Shown one piece after another: positions 27,301 to 39,479 of a DNA stretch of 64,000 bases. Made by a program: the position numbers and the translations under genes. Under the pieces are notes generated by a model. It searched no databases, was not told the DNA's origin, and saw only the letters and a program-made list of their open reading frames with translations. Origin of the DNA: Trichoplax sp. H2 (lineage: Eukaryota; Placozoa; Uniplacotomia; Trichoplacea); assembly GCA_003344405.1 (NCBI GenBank), contig NOWV01000046.1:310001-374000 (forward strand). The letters run 5' to 3'. The number at the start of each line of letters is the position of its first letter. The stretch's first letter is position 1.

Positions 27301-30300
27301 TTGTCCTTCCCTGATTCCAATTCTGGTTTGTATACGTGCTGTAGATATATTAGTGTATGTCTGCCATTTATTTACTTTGATAATACTTACTCTTGTCTGC
27401 TTAGATTCTTTTACCAGTACTGTACTAAAGTTATGGAATTTCTTTAATTTATACCTTATTGATCACTGGTTGATATCTTTATATGCACTTGATTGTTGTC
27501 AATAACACATTAAGATCTTGTAAATATTGATTATTTAGCTGCTATGGGCGATACTCAGTTCCACTTCCGGATAAGAAGTGATCGACGTCTTGAACTTGAT
27601 AGTTCTGAAGTTTTAGTTGATCGAGACAGCCCTGCAGTATTAAAGGTATTCATCTGGGAAAAAATTTCGCAATTTTTAGATATTAACTAGCAGGATGCTG
27701 ATACTGTACGCTTCATAAGCTATCTATTAGATTATAATTATCGTAATTTAGTTACTGTGTTATTAAATCTTTTCCAAAATATCAATAACAAAATTGTCAT
27801 CTAGCCTGATATTGCCCACTATTACGGATTTGTTTACTTCCGACAAGAGAAAGATTCTACTTCCAAAAGGGGCTACATGCAAAAAGTAATGAAACTGTCT
27901 TTGTGTAGCATTGTATAACGATAAAGATACTCTTATTTTACTACAGTATCAACAATGAATGCCAATGATAGACTTACTTTGAAATTAGTAATACTGTTGA
28001 GTCTATGATAGAATGCTAATAGACAACTACTATTTAATGAATGAGCCCAATATTGTTAAGCTGGCTAAATCCCTGGCTAAATACTTACAACCTCGCTTCT
28101 TTTAAATTCAGAGGCTACATATAACTAATTAATGGATATATTCTTGTTAATGGTATTAATTTTTGGTTTTAATTATAGTCTGTGGTTCTACTTTCGAGGT
28201 TACCATATGTAAAATTCTTTTCAGTTATTGTAAGTATGAGTATTACAATTTTCTTATATAAGCACAATTCGTTTATCATAATAATTAATGGGTAAGATGC
28301 TATCTTAAATCTACGTGTGTAGTAATGATCAAATTTAAAGTTACTCTAGCATTTTATAGAAAATTTGTAAAATTATCATACTCTTATAGAGTAAAACTGT
28401 AGCGGAAGGATATTTTGAACATGGCATGGTGTCTATCGAATCATCATGTCACGATATTGATCAATGGCGTTTGCCGATACCCGGTCGAACACTTCAGTTA
28501 CCTATTTCGGGAATAGTTTTGCAGGTAATTACTAATGCTGATAAATTGCTGTTGTAATAGTTATTTTATCAATATCAAATCTATACTGTACATCACCAGG
28601 CCGATTACTAATTAATTAACCCATTCTTACATTTTCTTTGTACTTCAGATCCGAATTCCTTCAAAGAAAGATAAACCTGGGGCTGTTTCATCGCCAGAAG
28701 TTTACGGAGTCAATCCGCTAGAAATTCCGGTAATGCCTTATAACCGGATAATAGCTAATTATTTCTTCTATTAATAATATTTTGTCGTATATCCATTGCT
28801 TGAATATAATCATCATTTTTATAATGCTATAGCAAGCAATTCCAGCTGTTACTATAGTTTCATCCGTTCAAGATGTTGACTCGTTCAGGTAAGATTATAG
28901 TATAAGCTAATTAAATGCTTACCGTTAACTTGTATTATTTTATAGTTAAATTAATTTAATTTTGGTACTAATCCTCATTTATCATAAATCTTTACTACTT
29001 CAGTTGTTTACAGCCGGTTCTTCCTCACCTTAACGTTCTTTGGGAATTAGTGTTAGTTGGGGAGGTATGATGATTAAAAAATTTTAATCTATTTTTCGAT
29101 TGTTAATTCTCCGCTATGCAATCAAAATTTATTGATCTCTTTGTATTTTAAAGCCTATTGTGGTGATGGCATCGACACCAGATATTTGTGCTACAACTGT
29201 GCAAGCCTTAATAAAGTATGGATAGTTATTCTTTAAGTCATAAATAAATTAATGATAAAATGAGCCGGTTTTAATTAAGTAAAATGTTCTTTTTATCATT
29301 CTAAAGCATGATAAAGCCTTTAAAGTACGCTTCAGATTTTCGTCCTTACTTTACCATTCATGATAATGAGTTCAAGGAATATACAACCAAGACTCAAGCA
29401 CCGTACGTCATTAGGCTATATACATATTTATTATCTTATGCCATAACATTGTATATACTTTAATATCAACTGAAGTGCGAGTTTTTCTTTTTTTAATCAA
29501 TTTGAAACATATTCCTGTTCCAGTCCGAGCATTATATTAGGTGTCACAAACCCTTATTTCGCCAAGACTCTGCAGCACTGGCCTCACGTATTGGTTGTTG
29601 ATAGCTGCTCAAATCCAGGTTTATAAGAATATCTTCATGGTACAATTGATAAGTGTCCTAATCTGTATCGCATTCTATTCAAGGTTTATCGTCAACTATT
29701 AAGCGTACGAAAAACTTAAAAGGTCTCACGACACTTGATACTACGCCCGGTTAGTACCGTCAAACCTTCGTAGTGCCTGTTTCTTTTTAAGAATGATTTA
29801 TATGATATCTATGTATTGTTACAAATATTAGGTTTATACACCAAGTACCTCCCAACCATGAAAGAAGACAAATTTATAATTAGAAGATTATTAAAGGTTC
29901 TTTTACAATGACTTTTACGGTGGTTTTATACGTAGATAAAGGTTGCGCGACTACACTTTCTCTAATAAAAATTAACTTTTTATAGCAAGTACCACCGGGA
30001 ACGCGACCGCAAGAGGCTCAGGTTTGCTCTTATTTACATATCTGTCGTAGAAATAATAAATCTAAAAAATAGTAGTAGCTATTGCAACTATTTTTTTTTA
30101 CGTCATTGTATCTCATTCCAACTTGTCATAAACTTATCTCAAACGCATTTACCGTACAATATTTCAGAATGCAATGTTAACAAGACATTTCTTGGAACAA
30201 ACACAAAGCTTTATCATTCCTTTGGTTAGTATTTATCTCGGCTATTGACAAGTCCGAAATCACATCTTTACATTTGCGTAGTATTTACAAAAGGCTAAAT

Positions 30301-31169
30301 TACGATTCTTAGGAAAGATATATAACAACGTTAATGCCACTTCAAAAGAATATATCACCATGGAAGGTAAGTGCTTGTAAAAATATAACGATGGTTTACA
30401 TTATCGTTGTATATGAAAATAATGAATGTGTAGAATATAGCAGCTTCCCTCGTAAAATATTTTAATATCGTCTTTTTTTATGTACGCGTAAAGAGTGCAC
30501 CAAATCTGAAACCGTTCGACGTAGAAGAATTTATACGTAGTCTGAATAAGGCTGGGCCACAATTGACATCAGATATAAAAGGAAACTGGCAGACTTTATA
30601 CAGGTACAAATAGTATACGTAGTCAAGTATTGCTAAATTTGACTTCTGAAAGTTTAAGGCATAACAATTGAATCTATTCAAGGAAATTTTTTAAATCACC
30701 AAATTTTGATGGTTGGCTTCGAAGTCGCCAAGCTGAAATACTTGAAGCTCTTCAGCTAAGGCAAATAGAAATGATGGGAGCTGCGGTAGGACAAGAAAAC
30801 TCATCGCAAATTTAAGATATGTAAAATTTAGATCGATCCAACGATTCATTTGAATTTTCTCCTTTACTTTTGTAATTCTCTAGGATATTACCGCATATAT
30901 AAAAGGCAAAGCTGAAGTTGAAATAGTTGATTTAATCCTTCGATTGAAAGATAAACTGGTAAATATTAAGTGCAATGTAGTTAAAATTGTTTCTAAGTAT
31001 TTCGATCAAATTTAGCTTTTACTGACCTGCCCTTATTGAAATATTTCATTTTTAGAAGAACTCCAATGTGTCTATTAGTGAAGTTACTCGACATCGTCTT
31101 ACTGAGCATCTAATTTTTGTAGTCAGTATCCTACCTCCCGATTTACAAGGAATACTTAAAAATATCTAG
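24320..31169 (+). CDS. DENND6: DENN domain-containing protein 6 (DENND6A/B), Rab guanine-nucleotide exchange factor
   Basis: Twenty-two exons give 1722 nt in one frame, 573 residues: 24320-24454, 25037-25075, 27283-27325, 27539-27645, 27805-27885, 28179-28229, 28390-28524, 28649-28729, 28833-28888, 29004-29064, 29154-29215, 29307-29402, 29524-29618, 29684-29749, 29832-29896, 29986-30021, 30168-30224, 30313-30366, 30494-30603, 30683-30785, 30884-30958, 31056-31169. Matches to DENND6 include [13 protein letters not shown] with [107 protein letters not shown] and [17 protein letters not shown]. The order is upstream DENN, core DENN, dDENN. Human DENND6A activates Rab14 on recycling endosomes; its length (608) is close. 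The ATG at 24320 is the first in frame. Intron 2 is unusually long (2.2 kb). Confidence 0.95.
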
Positions 31170-32157
31170 CAATATGTCAAAATCTATGAAATATAAAATA
31201 TAGTCACTTGTACAGTTGCGATGTAAAAATTGAATGATTTAATGATGTTTTATGATCATAACGTCCTTCGTTGAGTAATAGCGATTCACTTCTGTTATAT
31301 AGTAATAACTGAAACGTTCTGTTATCATTTTATCTACAGCGGTATTAATAAGCGTCAGCTTTCCATAGTGCTGATTGCAATACTTATAGTATTGGCAATA
31401 TTTAACATGACTTTCAGAATATGTAGCCATACAACATCTAGTTTTACCGGCGTGTTGTGAATTGTGATCCAAAAGTTATGGATATGTAATCAAATGTAAT
31501 ATATGTATGGATAAAATATAAGACTCAGTTTTATTCAAATCTATTGTACCGCCTCTTCCGAGACTTCAGAATTAGCTATAACAGTCAACTCCTTTTCAGC
31601 TTTTCGAATAGCTAGCACATTAATTGCTTTTATTATAGAAATAGTACATTTTAAACGAATTTATTTCATGTCTGTATACTGAACAATTTCAGTTGAAAAT
31701 GATGTGAAACAATGTAAATTTGCAATGCGATTTTGACTTTATCCTTGAAAATTGTGGGTAAAGTTTTATCGCTAATTCAATAAAAATATAGAAGACGGTT
31801 TTTGTATCTGTTGGTAATTGCAATATAACATTTGTGAGGATCTTGGCAAACAATATGCAGTCGAATGGACATACTTGTTAAATAGCAATAACTTGCAATA
31901 TAAATCCAGCTATTACAGCTTAAGATACCTTCAAGTTCAATTTTACATGAATAAGAATTGGTATACATGGCCAAAACCTTTATCTCTGATATAACTGCAT
32001 TCTCTTGCTTGAGTTAATTCCAAGGATAAAAAATGCGATGATTTAACAGTAAAGCAAATCGAATTAAAAGTGTCCTTAAGAAAATATTATTTTTTACAAA
32101 ACCCTTATTCCTTTGGTAGTAACTCCAGGAAAATTTGCGGCAGATAAATCAACTATT
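31170..32157. other. Convergent intergenic region between DENND6 and NOL9
   Basis: Tail-to-tail interval of about 1 kb that should hold both 3' untranslated regions. Short minus-strand frames (31239-31472, 31777-31974) have no recognisable similarity. Confidence 0.4.
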
Positions 32158-35100
32158 TTATTTATGTATCCCACGACGAAGAACATGGTGTCTAGCTTTT
32201 CTAGCACCTCCACCAGTAATATGATATGAAAAATCGGTCGATACATACGGAACATGGCCTGTTATGTTCTACAATGTAAGTATAATGTTATTATTGATAA
32301 TATAATACAGTAGAACATTAATTCGTAAAGGTGGATTCATTTCTACTATATAAACTGAATTTTTTAGAGGGTTTACCTTAATAATAATAAAACAATGATA
32401 CAAAACATGTTTTAAATAAATCATGTGGGCTACCACAGGATATTTGCACGACGCGTATCATCAGTAACTAGTCAGCTAGTTAAATCTTACCCCAATTAAT
32501 GAATATATCGGTAATTCGACTGATCCTTTAAGAATTACATTTATGTCCTTTAAATTGCATTCTTTTAGAGGCGTTAAGATATACAACAGTTTTTGCTTAG
32601 CATCAATTGCACGTACTATTCCTACAAAAAAAGTGCATTTAAAAGCAACATTACCTATATAATATCTAATATAGAATCTGCTTACATAAATGTGATTCCA
32701 ATGATAGTTACCTAGTCCATAAGAAGGTAAAAGTAATTGTCTTCCAATAGACTTTGATAATCCTGGTCTCTCACTCTCCAAAAGCTATAGAAATTAAACA
32801 ATGGTGGTAAAAGTAATCTAAAAGTGTTACCTGAACAATTTATATTGTACCTTGGAAGGATCACAGCACGATAACGCAACTACACTTCCATTAATTGCAT
32901 ACATGACTTGATTGGATGTTACCTAATATCGTAGTATAAGCATTGCACAATATAAAGTGAATTTATCAGAACGATGGTAAAAGTGAAATAATCAACATGC
33001 CAGTCAAGATTTATTACTTCTTGGTGTATGACATGAACAGCTACCGACGGATATGGTACCAGATACGGCATAATAGTTGACAACGGAGGTACAGGTAGCT
33101 TTCTGCTAGGACTCTCGTACAAGTTGGAAAAGTAAGATAACAGTGACATATCACGGTGATCAGCTGGCCGAAAAGTCGTTCTGTTATGAATTTACAGTAA
33201 AGCAAGAATCTGCGGTTAAGAGATAGTAATCTTTCTTTATTGAGATTGGACAAGCTTACAATTGTTTTTTAGCAGAAGCGTTGTGGACAGCATTTACAAT
33301 TGTTACAACAAGCGCCATTTCATCGGTTGAATCAACTGATGGTTTTTCATCATCGCCATCAAGTTGGTCAATAGTTTGTACACTTTTTAATGCTTTAGGA
33401 AAAGGTCGTTCTACATAATTCATGGCTTTTCTTTTTTGGCCAATTGCAGAAGTAATGAAAGCCATATTATCAATTTCTAAAGGATCACGAGGTGACTGGC
33501 TAAGATCTACATTTCCTTGATCATCTTCTATTAATGCATAAATGACCTATTATGACATGATCAATTTACATATTGAAAATAAAGGCGTTTAATTAATTTC
33601 TTAGTATTGACCTGTTTGAGATTGAGCAATTTCTTCGTCGTCAATATTGCTAGGGCTATGATTTGTTTCATTTGCTGTCATTAATCCGTCTAATAGGTTA
33701 TCCGTTAAAAGTGTCGTGGAAGTTAACCATCCTTGACAATGATTTAGAAATTGTTTTGTTAGAATAGGTAGATTACGATTCTTAATAGTGGGAGAATGAA
33801 ACTGAAGAATTCGAGTAGGTTGAGTGATGCGGATGATATCTAATAGTAAAGGAATTCCTAGGCCTGTAAAGAAATGACGAGAAACATCAATTAAATTATG
33901 CACGTAGAAAAATTTTATATTGAGGTAATACTAACCGCGTGGCCAACCGTGAGTATTTATAATTAGAGGAATTAATACATTAGATTCTTGAGAAATTGAC
34001 ATGTATCTTTCAAATAATTTAGTGATAGCTTGTGAGTAATTAGTTGGACTATTTCTCGCTGAGGCCTCTCCAATAAAGTAGGATCTAGCAGAAATATAAA
34101 GTCAGCAAGTAAATTAATGCATTTTCTTCGTTGAATAAATTACTGCTGCTATGAAAAATATTAATTAACAGGTAATTCTTACAAGCTAGGCTGTCGAAGA
34201 TGCGTAAAGGGTGGGCCTGTCAATGATTTAATAAAATTTAAAGTAGTATACGATTAAATTCTTTACATCCGTAAAAATGAAAGATAAAATGATATCGAGT
34301 ATTTTTTCACCTTACCTAAAACAGGTTTTGTTACAATATTTAATGCAACAAATCCAGAGGGTGTAAATTCGGTCTGACCAATGTCGCTTTCCATGAATGC
34401 AACCTGATTAAAGCTAAAATGACAGATATACGGCTATTAATACAGTATGACCCGACGGCCATTTAATGAAGGGGTCTTACAACTTGGCTTGCTACTTACC
34501 ATGTTAATAATGAATTTAAGAGATATCTACAGAAAGTAGATTTACCGACATCTTTACCGCCACAAATAAGAATTTTACAATCTGTGGGACGATTATCGCA
34601 GGCTTGAATTTTAAATGAAACAAAGTTAATATTACAGTACTCTGTGTGTTATAAGATTTACAAAGTTTCACCTACCGTTCTGATGTAAATTTAATAAATC
34701 ATTAGTAATCTTTTGCCAATCTTCTGGAGTATGATGATATGACAATGGACATTTTCCCTTATCCTATATTGTTGCATAATACTTTAGTTCAGTTTATATT
34801 ATTACTGTTCATCATTTGAATTACTAAGACCATATTTCTATCATAATTATAACTTTGTTATGATATGCGATAAAACAGATGACATAAGAGAATAAAAGGG
34901 CTTCTTACCAATAGCTGAAATCCAAGTGTTTTAGCAATATCATTTGCGAGTTTAAGGTTCTGATCTTGACTTTTTTCGCCAGCTTGATTACTTTGATCAT
35001 TGCTAATCTATATAATTGAACTTCAACATTAGCATTCTATTGCTGTCACTATTTAGAAAATATCACTAGGGCATTACTGTACTTACTTGCGGAATATTAA

Positions 35101-35446
35101 TATCAAGGTTAAAGAGATTATTAAATGGAGCAAAACTAGTGACATAATCGCAATGCCAATCATCTAATTGCTTGGCTACGATGACAGTAGAACTATGAAG
35201 TATACGTTTTAGGGTTTTTTTACTGAGAGAACTGTAGTCATTTTCAGACTTTAGGAAAGCAATAACTTTGCTGTTTTCATTCGCTTCGATTTCTCGGCCG
35301 TGGCATTCTTTCATAACGAGTAGGCTGTTACACATAGGGGAGTAAATCTTGATGAAATCAGGCTCATTCTCATTAACTTTATAGCCGAGGATATCCACCG
35401 TTCCTAATAGGACCTTTATTTGCAATTTACCAGCTATAACCAATTC
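32158..35446 (-). CDS. NOL9: NOL9/Grc3 polynucleotide 5'-kinase (5' end not found)
   Basis: Exons on the minus strand encode a Grc3/Clp1-type kinase. 35087-35446: N-terminal domain. 34909-35007 and about 34680-34760: linker. 34500-34602: Walker A in ILICGGKDVGKSTFCRYLL. About 34318-34403: MESDIGQTEFTPSGFVAL with the DxxQTE signature of the family. About 34190-34240: GPPFTHLRQPSL. About 33940-34090: YSQAITKLFERYM and VLIPLIINTHGWP. About 33610-33870: GLGIPLLLDIIRITQPTRIL with LQFHSP. Then about 33460-33550, about 33000-33150 (LLSYFSNLYES), 32900s, 32480-32790 (KLLYILTPLKECNLKDIN) and a last exon ending at 32158. Human NOL9 phosphorylates the 5' end of 28S precursor RNA during ITS2 removal in the nucleolus. 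The first listed exon starts behind an acceptor (CAATTAG), so at least one upstream exon with the ATG remains unidentified. Confidence 0.88.
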
Positions 35447-35739
35447 CTAATTGAGAGAAATTGATATTAGTGTTGCTTGATATCGTCCTATTTCCTAATA
35501 AGATATTGCATGCTATCCAGTTTGCCTCTACTGATGCTATGACTGTTATTTAATTTTTTGTTATTGAGCCTACAGTACAGATTAAACGTGAACTAACGAT
35601 ACCAGAAATGTAATCTACTATATGTGTAAACCGTTACATGGTCACTCTGGTTTTATATACTACTCTTATCTATGGATTGAGCTAGGTGCAACAACTGCTA
35701 GGAGATGCGATGGGAATAAGCAGCATCTAAGAAGAATAG

Positions 35740-36135
35740 TAGGCAACTTCAAGTGTCCAATAAAGAAGGAAAATGTATTTATCGATTTGCAATAGGGCGA
35801 TGACTATGCTAGCGCTGGTGATTAGGAAAGCACTACCTTTTTAAGTGCATGAATAACCTAAGATCAGCCTATTTCAGAATGAGCATGGGCAAGTGTCCAA
35901 TAGAGGTAGAAAATGTATCTACTCATATGGATTTACAATGGCCACGATAATTTTACTAACTGCTGTAATTAGAATTCAACAGTATCTTACGTGTATTGGT
36001 GAGTCACTAACCTGTCTACCTCAGTGTATGCGTATATAGGAACAGTAAACAGTTTCAGGTGTCAAATAAAGGTTGTAAAATAGTGCTAGTTTTACAATAA
36101 TTACGATAGCAATGCAAGCGATAGTCACAAATTGA
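35740..36135. repeat. Diverged tandem repeat, about 150-bp unit
   Basis: AAGTGTCCAATAAAG near 35752, AAGTGTCCAATAGAG near 35891 and AGGTGTCAAATAAAG near 36057 each precede a GAAAATGTA/GTAAAATAG stretch and a TTTACAAT-like segment. Three old copies upstream of NOL9. Confidence 0.55.
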
Positions 36136-36271
36136 TTCAGTTACCTCAGGATATATTGTACCTATCGACAGAATAACTAACCTGTGATTTATTCAAGAAC
36201 AGCAAACAGCTTTGAGTATCCTGGCCAAGCCTACAAATTAAACTAAGCAAAAACAGACGAAATCATGATAA

Positions 36272-36830
36272 GTTTTTGCAGACTGCATGAATGATCTGGA
36301 GTATTCAAAGAATGAGATAGATCATGCAATCAAGAAGAGGATAGCGGATGTTAAATCTACAATTTCTACAGGTTTAGCTAAGATTAAACAACGATTAGTT
36401 GCAATGCTAATTAACCTATTACGCATCTTTAGCTCCTTTTTACGGCTATCAAGTGGATAGAGGCAGGGCTTGCGTTAAAACTCATCAGGTTGAGTATTAA
36501 AATGGAGAGCGGAAATCCTGTTGCAAATGCTTAGCTAAGCATCGGCTGATTTAAAGTATTAAGACTGCTACTAGGCAGTGGACTATTGCAATACTTGTTT
36601 CTCTATTAACTCAGTGTAGATCATGTTTGCGTTACTTGATAGTGGGTGCATGTAATGCTCTAGTTACTCGCTCGACCGTATTGCCTAACCCTATACAAAA
36701 CACTATTACCAAGGTCATGTTTGGGACACCTTTTGCTAGTATCCTTGGCAACGATGCCATCGCTGTACCAGTTACTGTATTGTGTCGTAAACATGGCATT
36801 GAGGCCTGGAAAATCATAGGATAAAAGTAG
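36272..36830 (+). other. Coding-like but unrecognised segment
   Basis: From the ATG at 36283 an open frame reads MNDLEYSKNEIDHAIKKRIA then STGLAKIKQRLVAMLINLLR and stops at 36460. Another frame from a TTG at 36627 is open to 36824 on this strand while the other strand is open as well. No introns or family match could be established. It sits next to the 240-bp array and may be decayed mobile or repeat-associated sequence. Confidence 0.2.
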
Positions 36831-36897
36831 GATACCTCGACTTAATGCTGTAGATATTTCTGCTTGCAGCTCTTGCTCCTCGGCTGATATACCGAAG

Positions 36898-38108
36898 ATG
36901 GATAAAATTCTAGCAAACATGAATAACCGAGTTTGCATATACAATAAGCTAGAATTTTTCATTTGGAACGGTTGTAGCCATCTTAATCCTATCAGAGCAG
37001 GCTTTTCGCAGTGTGAATGCCAAAAGATTTACTGCGGGAACCCAAATATGATTGCATTTGTGCTATCGAGGCAGACAATTTCAGCTATCTGGAGCATATG
37101 CAAAAGATCATGCATATTCTAATGTAATGTACAGGCAGACTGGTTATACGCGTATAAATTCTAGCAAACATGAATAAGCGAGCTTGCATGTAAACTAGAA
37201 TTTCCACTTGGAACGATTGTAGCCATCCTAATCCAATCAGAGCAGGCTTTTCGCAGAGAGAATGCCAAAAGATTTGCTCCAGTAACCTAAATATGATCGC
37301 ATTTGTGCTATCGAGGCTGACAATCTCAGCCATCTGGAGCATATACAAAACATCATGCATATTCTAACGTACAGGCAGACTGGTTATACGTAAACATGAA
37401 TAAGCGAGCTTGCATATAAGCTAGAATTTCCATTTGGAATGGTTGTAGCGATCTTAATCCAATCAGAGCACGCTTTGGCAGTGTGAATGCCAAAAGATTT
37501 GCTCTAGTAACCCAAATATGATCGTATTTGTGCTATCGAAGCAGACAATTTCAGCCATTTGGAGCATATGCAAAAGATCATGCACATTCTAATGTACAGG
37601 CAAACTGGTTATACGCGTATAAATTCTAGCAAACATGAATAAGCGAGCTTGCATATAAGCTAGAATTTCCATTTGGAATGATTATAGCGATCTTAATTCA
37701 ATCAGAGCAGGCTTCTCGCAGTGTAAATGCCAAAATATTTACTCTAGTAACCCAAATATAATCGCATTTGTGCTATTGAGCTGGCAATTTCAGCTATCTG
37801 GAGCATATGCAAAAGATCATGCATACGAATTCTGACGTACAGGTTTACTCGTTTTGGTTATATGCGTATAAATTCTAGCAAACATGAATAACCGGGCTTG
37901 CATATAAGCTAGAATTTTCATTTGGAACGATTGTAGCCATCTTAATCCAATCAGAGCAGGGCTTTTCGCGATGTGAATGCCAAAATATTTACTTCAGTAA
38001 CCCAAATATAATCGCATTCGTACTATAGCGGCTAATAATTTTAGCTGTCTGGAATATATGTATAAGATTATGCCTATTCTGACGTACAGACCTACGGTTT
38101 ATAAGCGT
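36898..38108. repeat. Tandem array, five units of about 240 bp
   Basis: Units begin near 36901, 37148, 37388, 37615 and 37863 with CGTATAAATTCTAGCAAACA (shortened in the third), followed by TGAATAAGCGAGCTTGCAT, AATCAGAGCAGGCTTTTCGC, ATGCCAAAAGATTT and GATCATGCATATTCT. Copies are roughly 85-95% alike by eye. Stops fall in every frame, so it is not coding; open frames listed in the first two units are chance. Confidence 0.9.
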
Positions 38109-38109
38109 A

Positions 38110-38137
38110 CCACATAGTGTTGATCGACATTATGTGG
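38110..38137. repeat. 28-nt palindrome (hairpin)
   Basis: CCACATA at 38110 pairs with TATGTGG at 38137, and the interior GTGTTGATCGACAT pairs with itself through GATC with two G-T mismatches per arm. It lies just past the end of the 240-bp array. Confidence 0.7.
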
Positions 38138-38139
38138 CA

Positions 38140-39479
38140 TAAATAGCATTCGTTGTAGACTTCAATATACTGTACAATATTGGAGACACGCCATTTCAGT
38201 AATTATACTAGTAATGCCTCCAGCCACCAGCTCTCTGGCTGATCCTGTATTATATATTTCAGTATGTACTGTATTGCATGCAAATGTTTTAGGATGTCAT
38301 AGCCAATGTTTCCACAATTGCTAACGTCTTAGATTCAATAAAGAAGAATCCAGGTCATTATTGTGCTATTGCTGCCACCTTAACGCTGATTCTAAAGTAG
38401 AGCAGAACTTCCTTCATTGAGCTAAGCCTACAAGCGCATGCATGACTCAAATGCGACTACACAAATCCTTACAATAAGACATAACAGAATTGAACGAGTT
38501 ACTTGTACACTCGGTGTTACGGAGCTTAAGGCTCCTTGATAAGTGGCTCGTAGTAAAGCCGTAATAATGCGTATTATAATTTAATGTGATCGATTAGCAC
38601 CGGGGTATTTGTGTAACATAGGAGATTGCATATAAGCCTGATTATTCATTTCTAATCTCAGTTCCATTGAGGCTACGCTAGAGTATACCGGTACTAAGTT
38701 GTAATAGTTAGAAATAAATATATATATTTATCAAGCTAAACCTATCGTTGGACTCGATTTCTATAGTATAGGAATAAGTCAATTTCCTTTACTGAGGATC
38801 TCCAAAGTTAGTCGGGGAATCTTAAGTGTAGATAGTTTAGTTTAGGGTCAATCACGAAAGCTGTTTTGTGATTCTCGGCTAAAACAGTGGAAAGTTCTGT
38901 CTATAGCCAAAGACTTGTAGAAATGAAGATTTTGCCTCCATTAATAAATAAATAATAGTGTATAACTGACAATGGGGTATCTATTATAATATAAAATCCA
39001 TTAATTTAGATGGCTGTATGCGTTGCAGTATAGTGGTAAAATTGTTGTTTTAGCCATAGTGTCTCACGATGCTGGTTTCAATTCCATACTGAAGCATATA
39101 ACCAAGACGTTTGACTGCAGCGCTTCCCTTTTCCCATAGGGTAGCCATATTCATTTGTACAGTCTTTCAAGCCTATCCTGTAGACAGATGATGATATAGA
39201 ATATCATAGACCGACAGCTGGAACAGGCGAAAGGAGTGGCTTGAGAAAGGCCTCCGGAGACGATTGGATTCTAAAAGGCAGAAGTAGCCAGCCCGTTATT
39301 CGTTGATTGTCCTTTATTGCGATCTCTGGCTGCTAAAATTCTTCTCTCGTCATCGCAAGTCTTCTCTACTCTATCTCAGACTATTCGATCGCAGAAATAG
39401 AAAGTAGAGCGTGTGTGGATTCTTTCTCCAATTCTATGACTTGCTGGTTGTTTTGTTGATCGCGTGGATAGGCAAGACA
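38140..39479. other. Intergenic stretch upstream of the six-exon gene
   Basis: No coding similarity seen. The part from about 39290 to 39479 is pyrimidine-rich (CTTCTCTC, TCTACTCTATCTC) and could be the 5' untranslated region of the gene starting at 39480. Confidence 0.4.
39022..39095 (+). other. tRNA-like remnant
   Basis: The string TATAGTGGTAAAATTG resembles an A box and D arm, and GGTTTCAATTCC resembles a B box at normal tRNA spacing. The ends GTTGCAG and CTGAAGC pair at six of seven positions. The T and anticodon stems do not form convincingly. A degenerate tRNA, or the tRNA head of a SINE, is more likely than a working gene. Confidence 0.2.

Noticed and set aside
36627-37360. Several 60-100-codon frames on both strands
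   Set aside because: They fall in or beside the 240-bp tandem array, are open on both strands, and are not kept between units.
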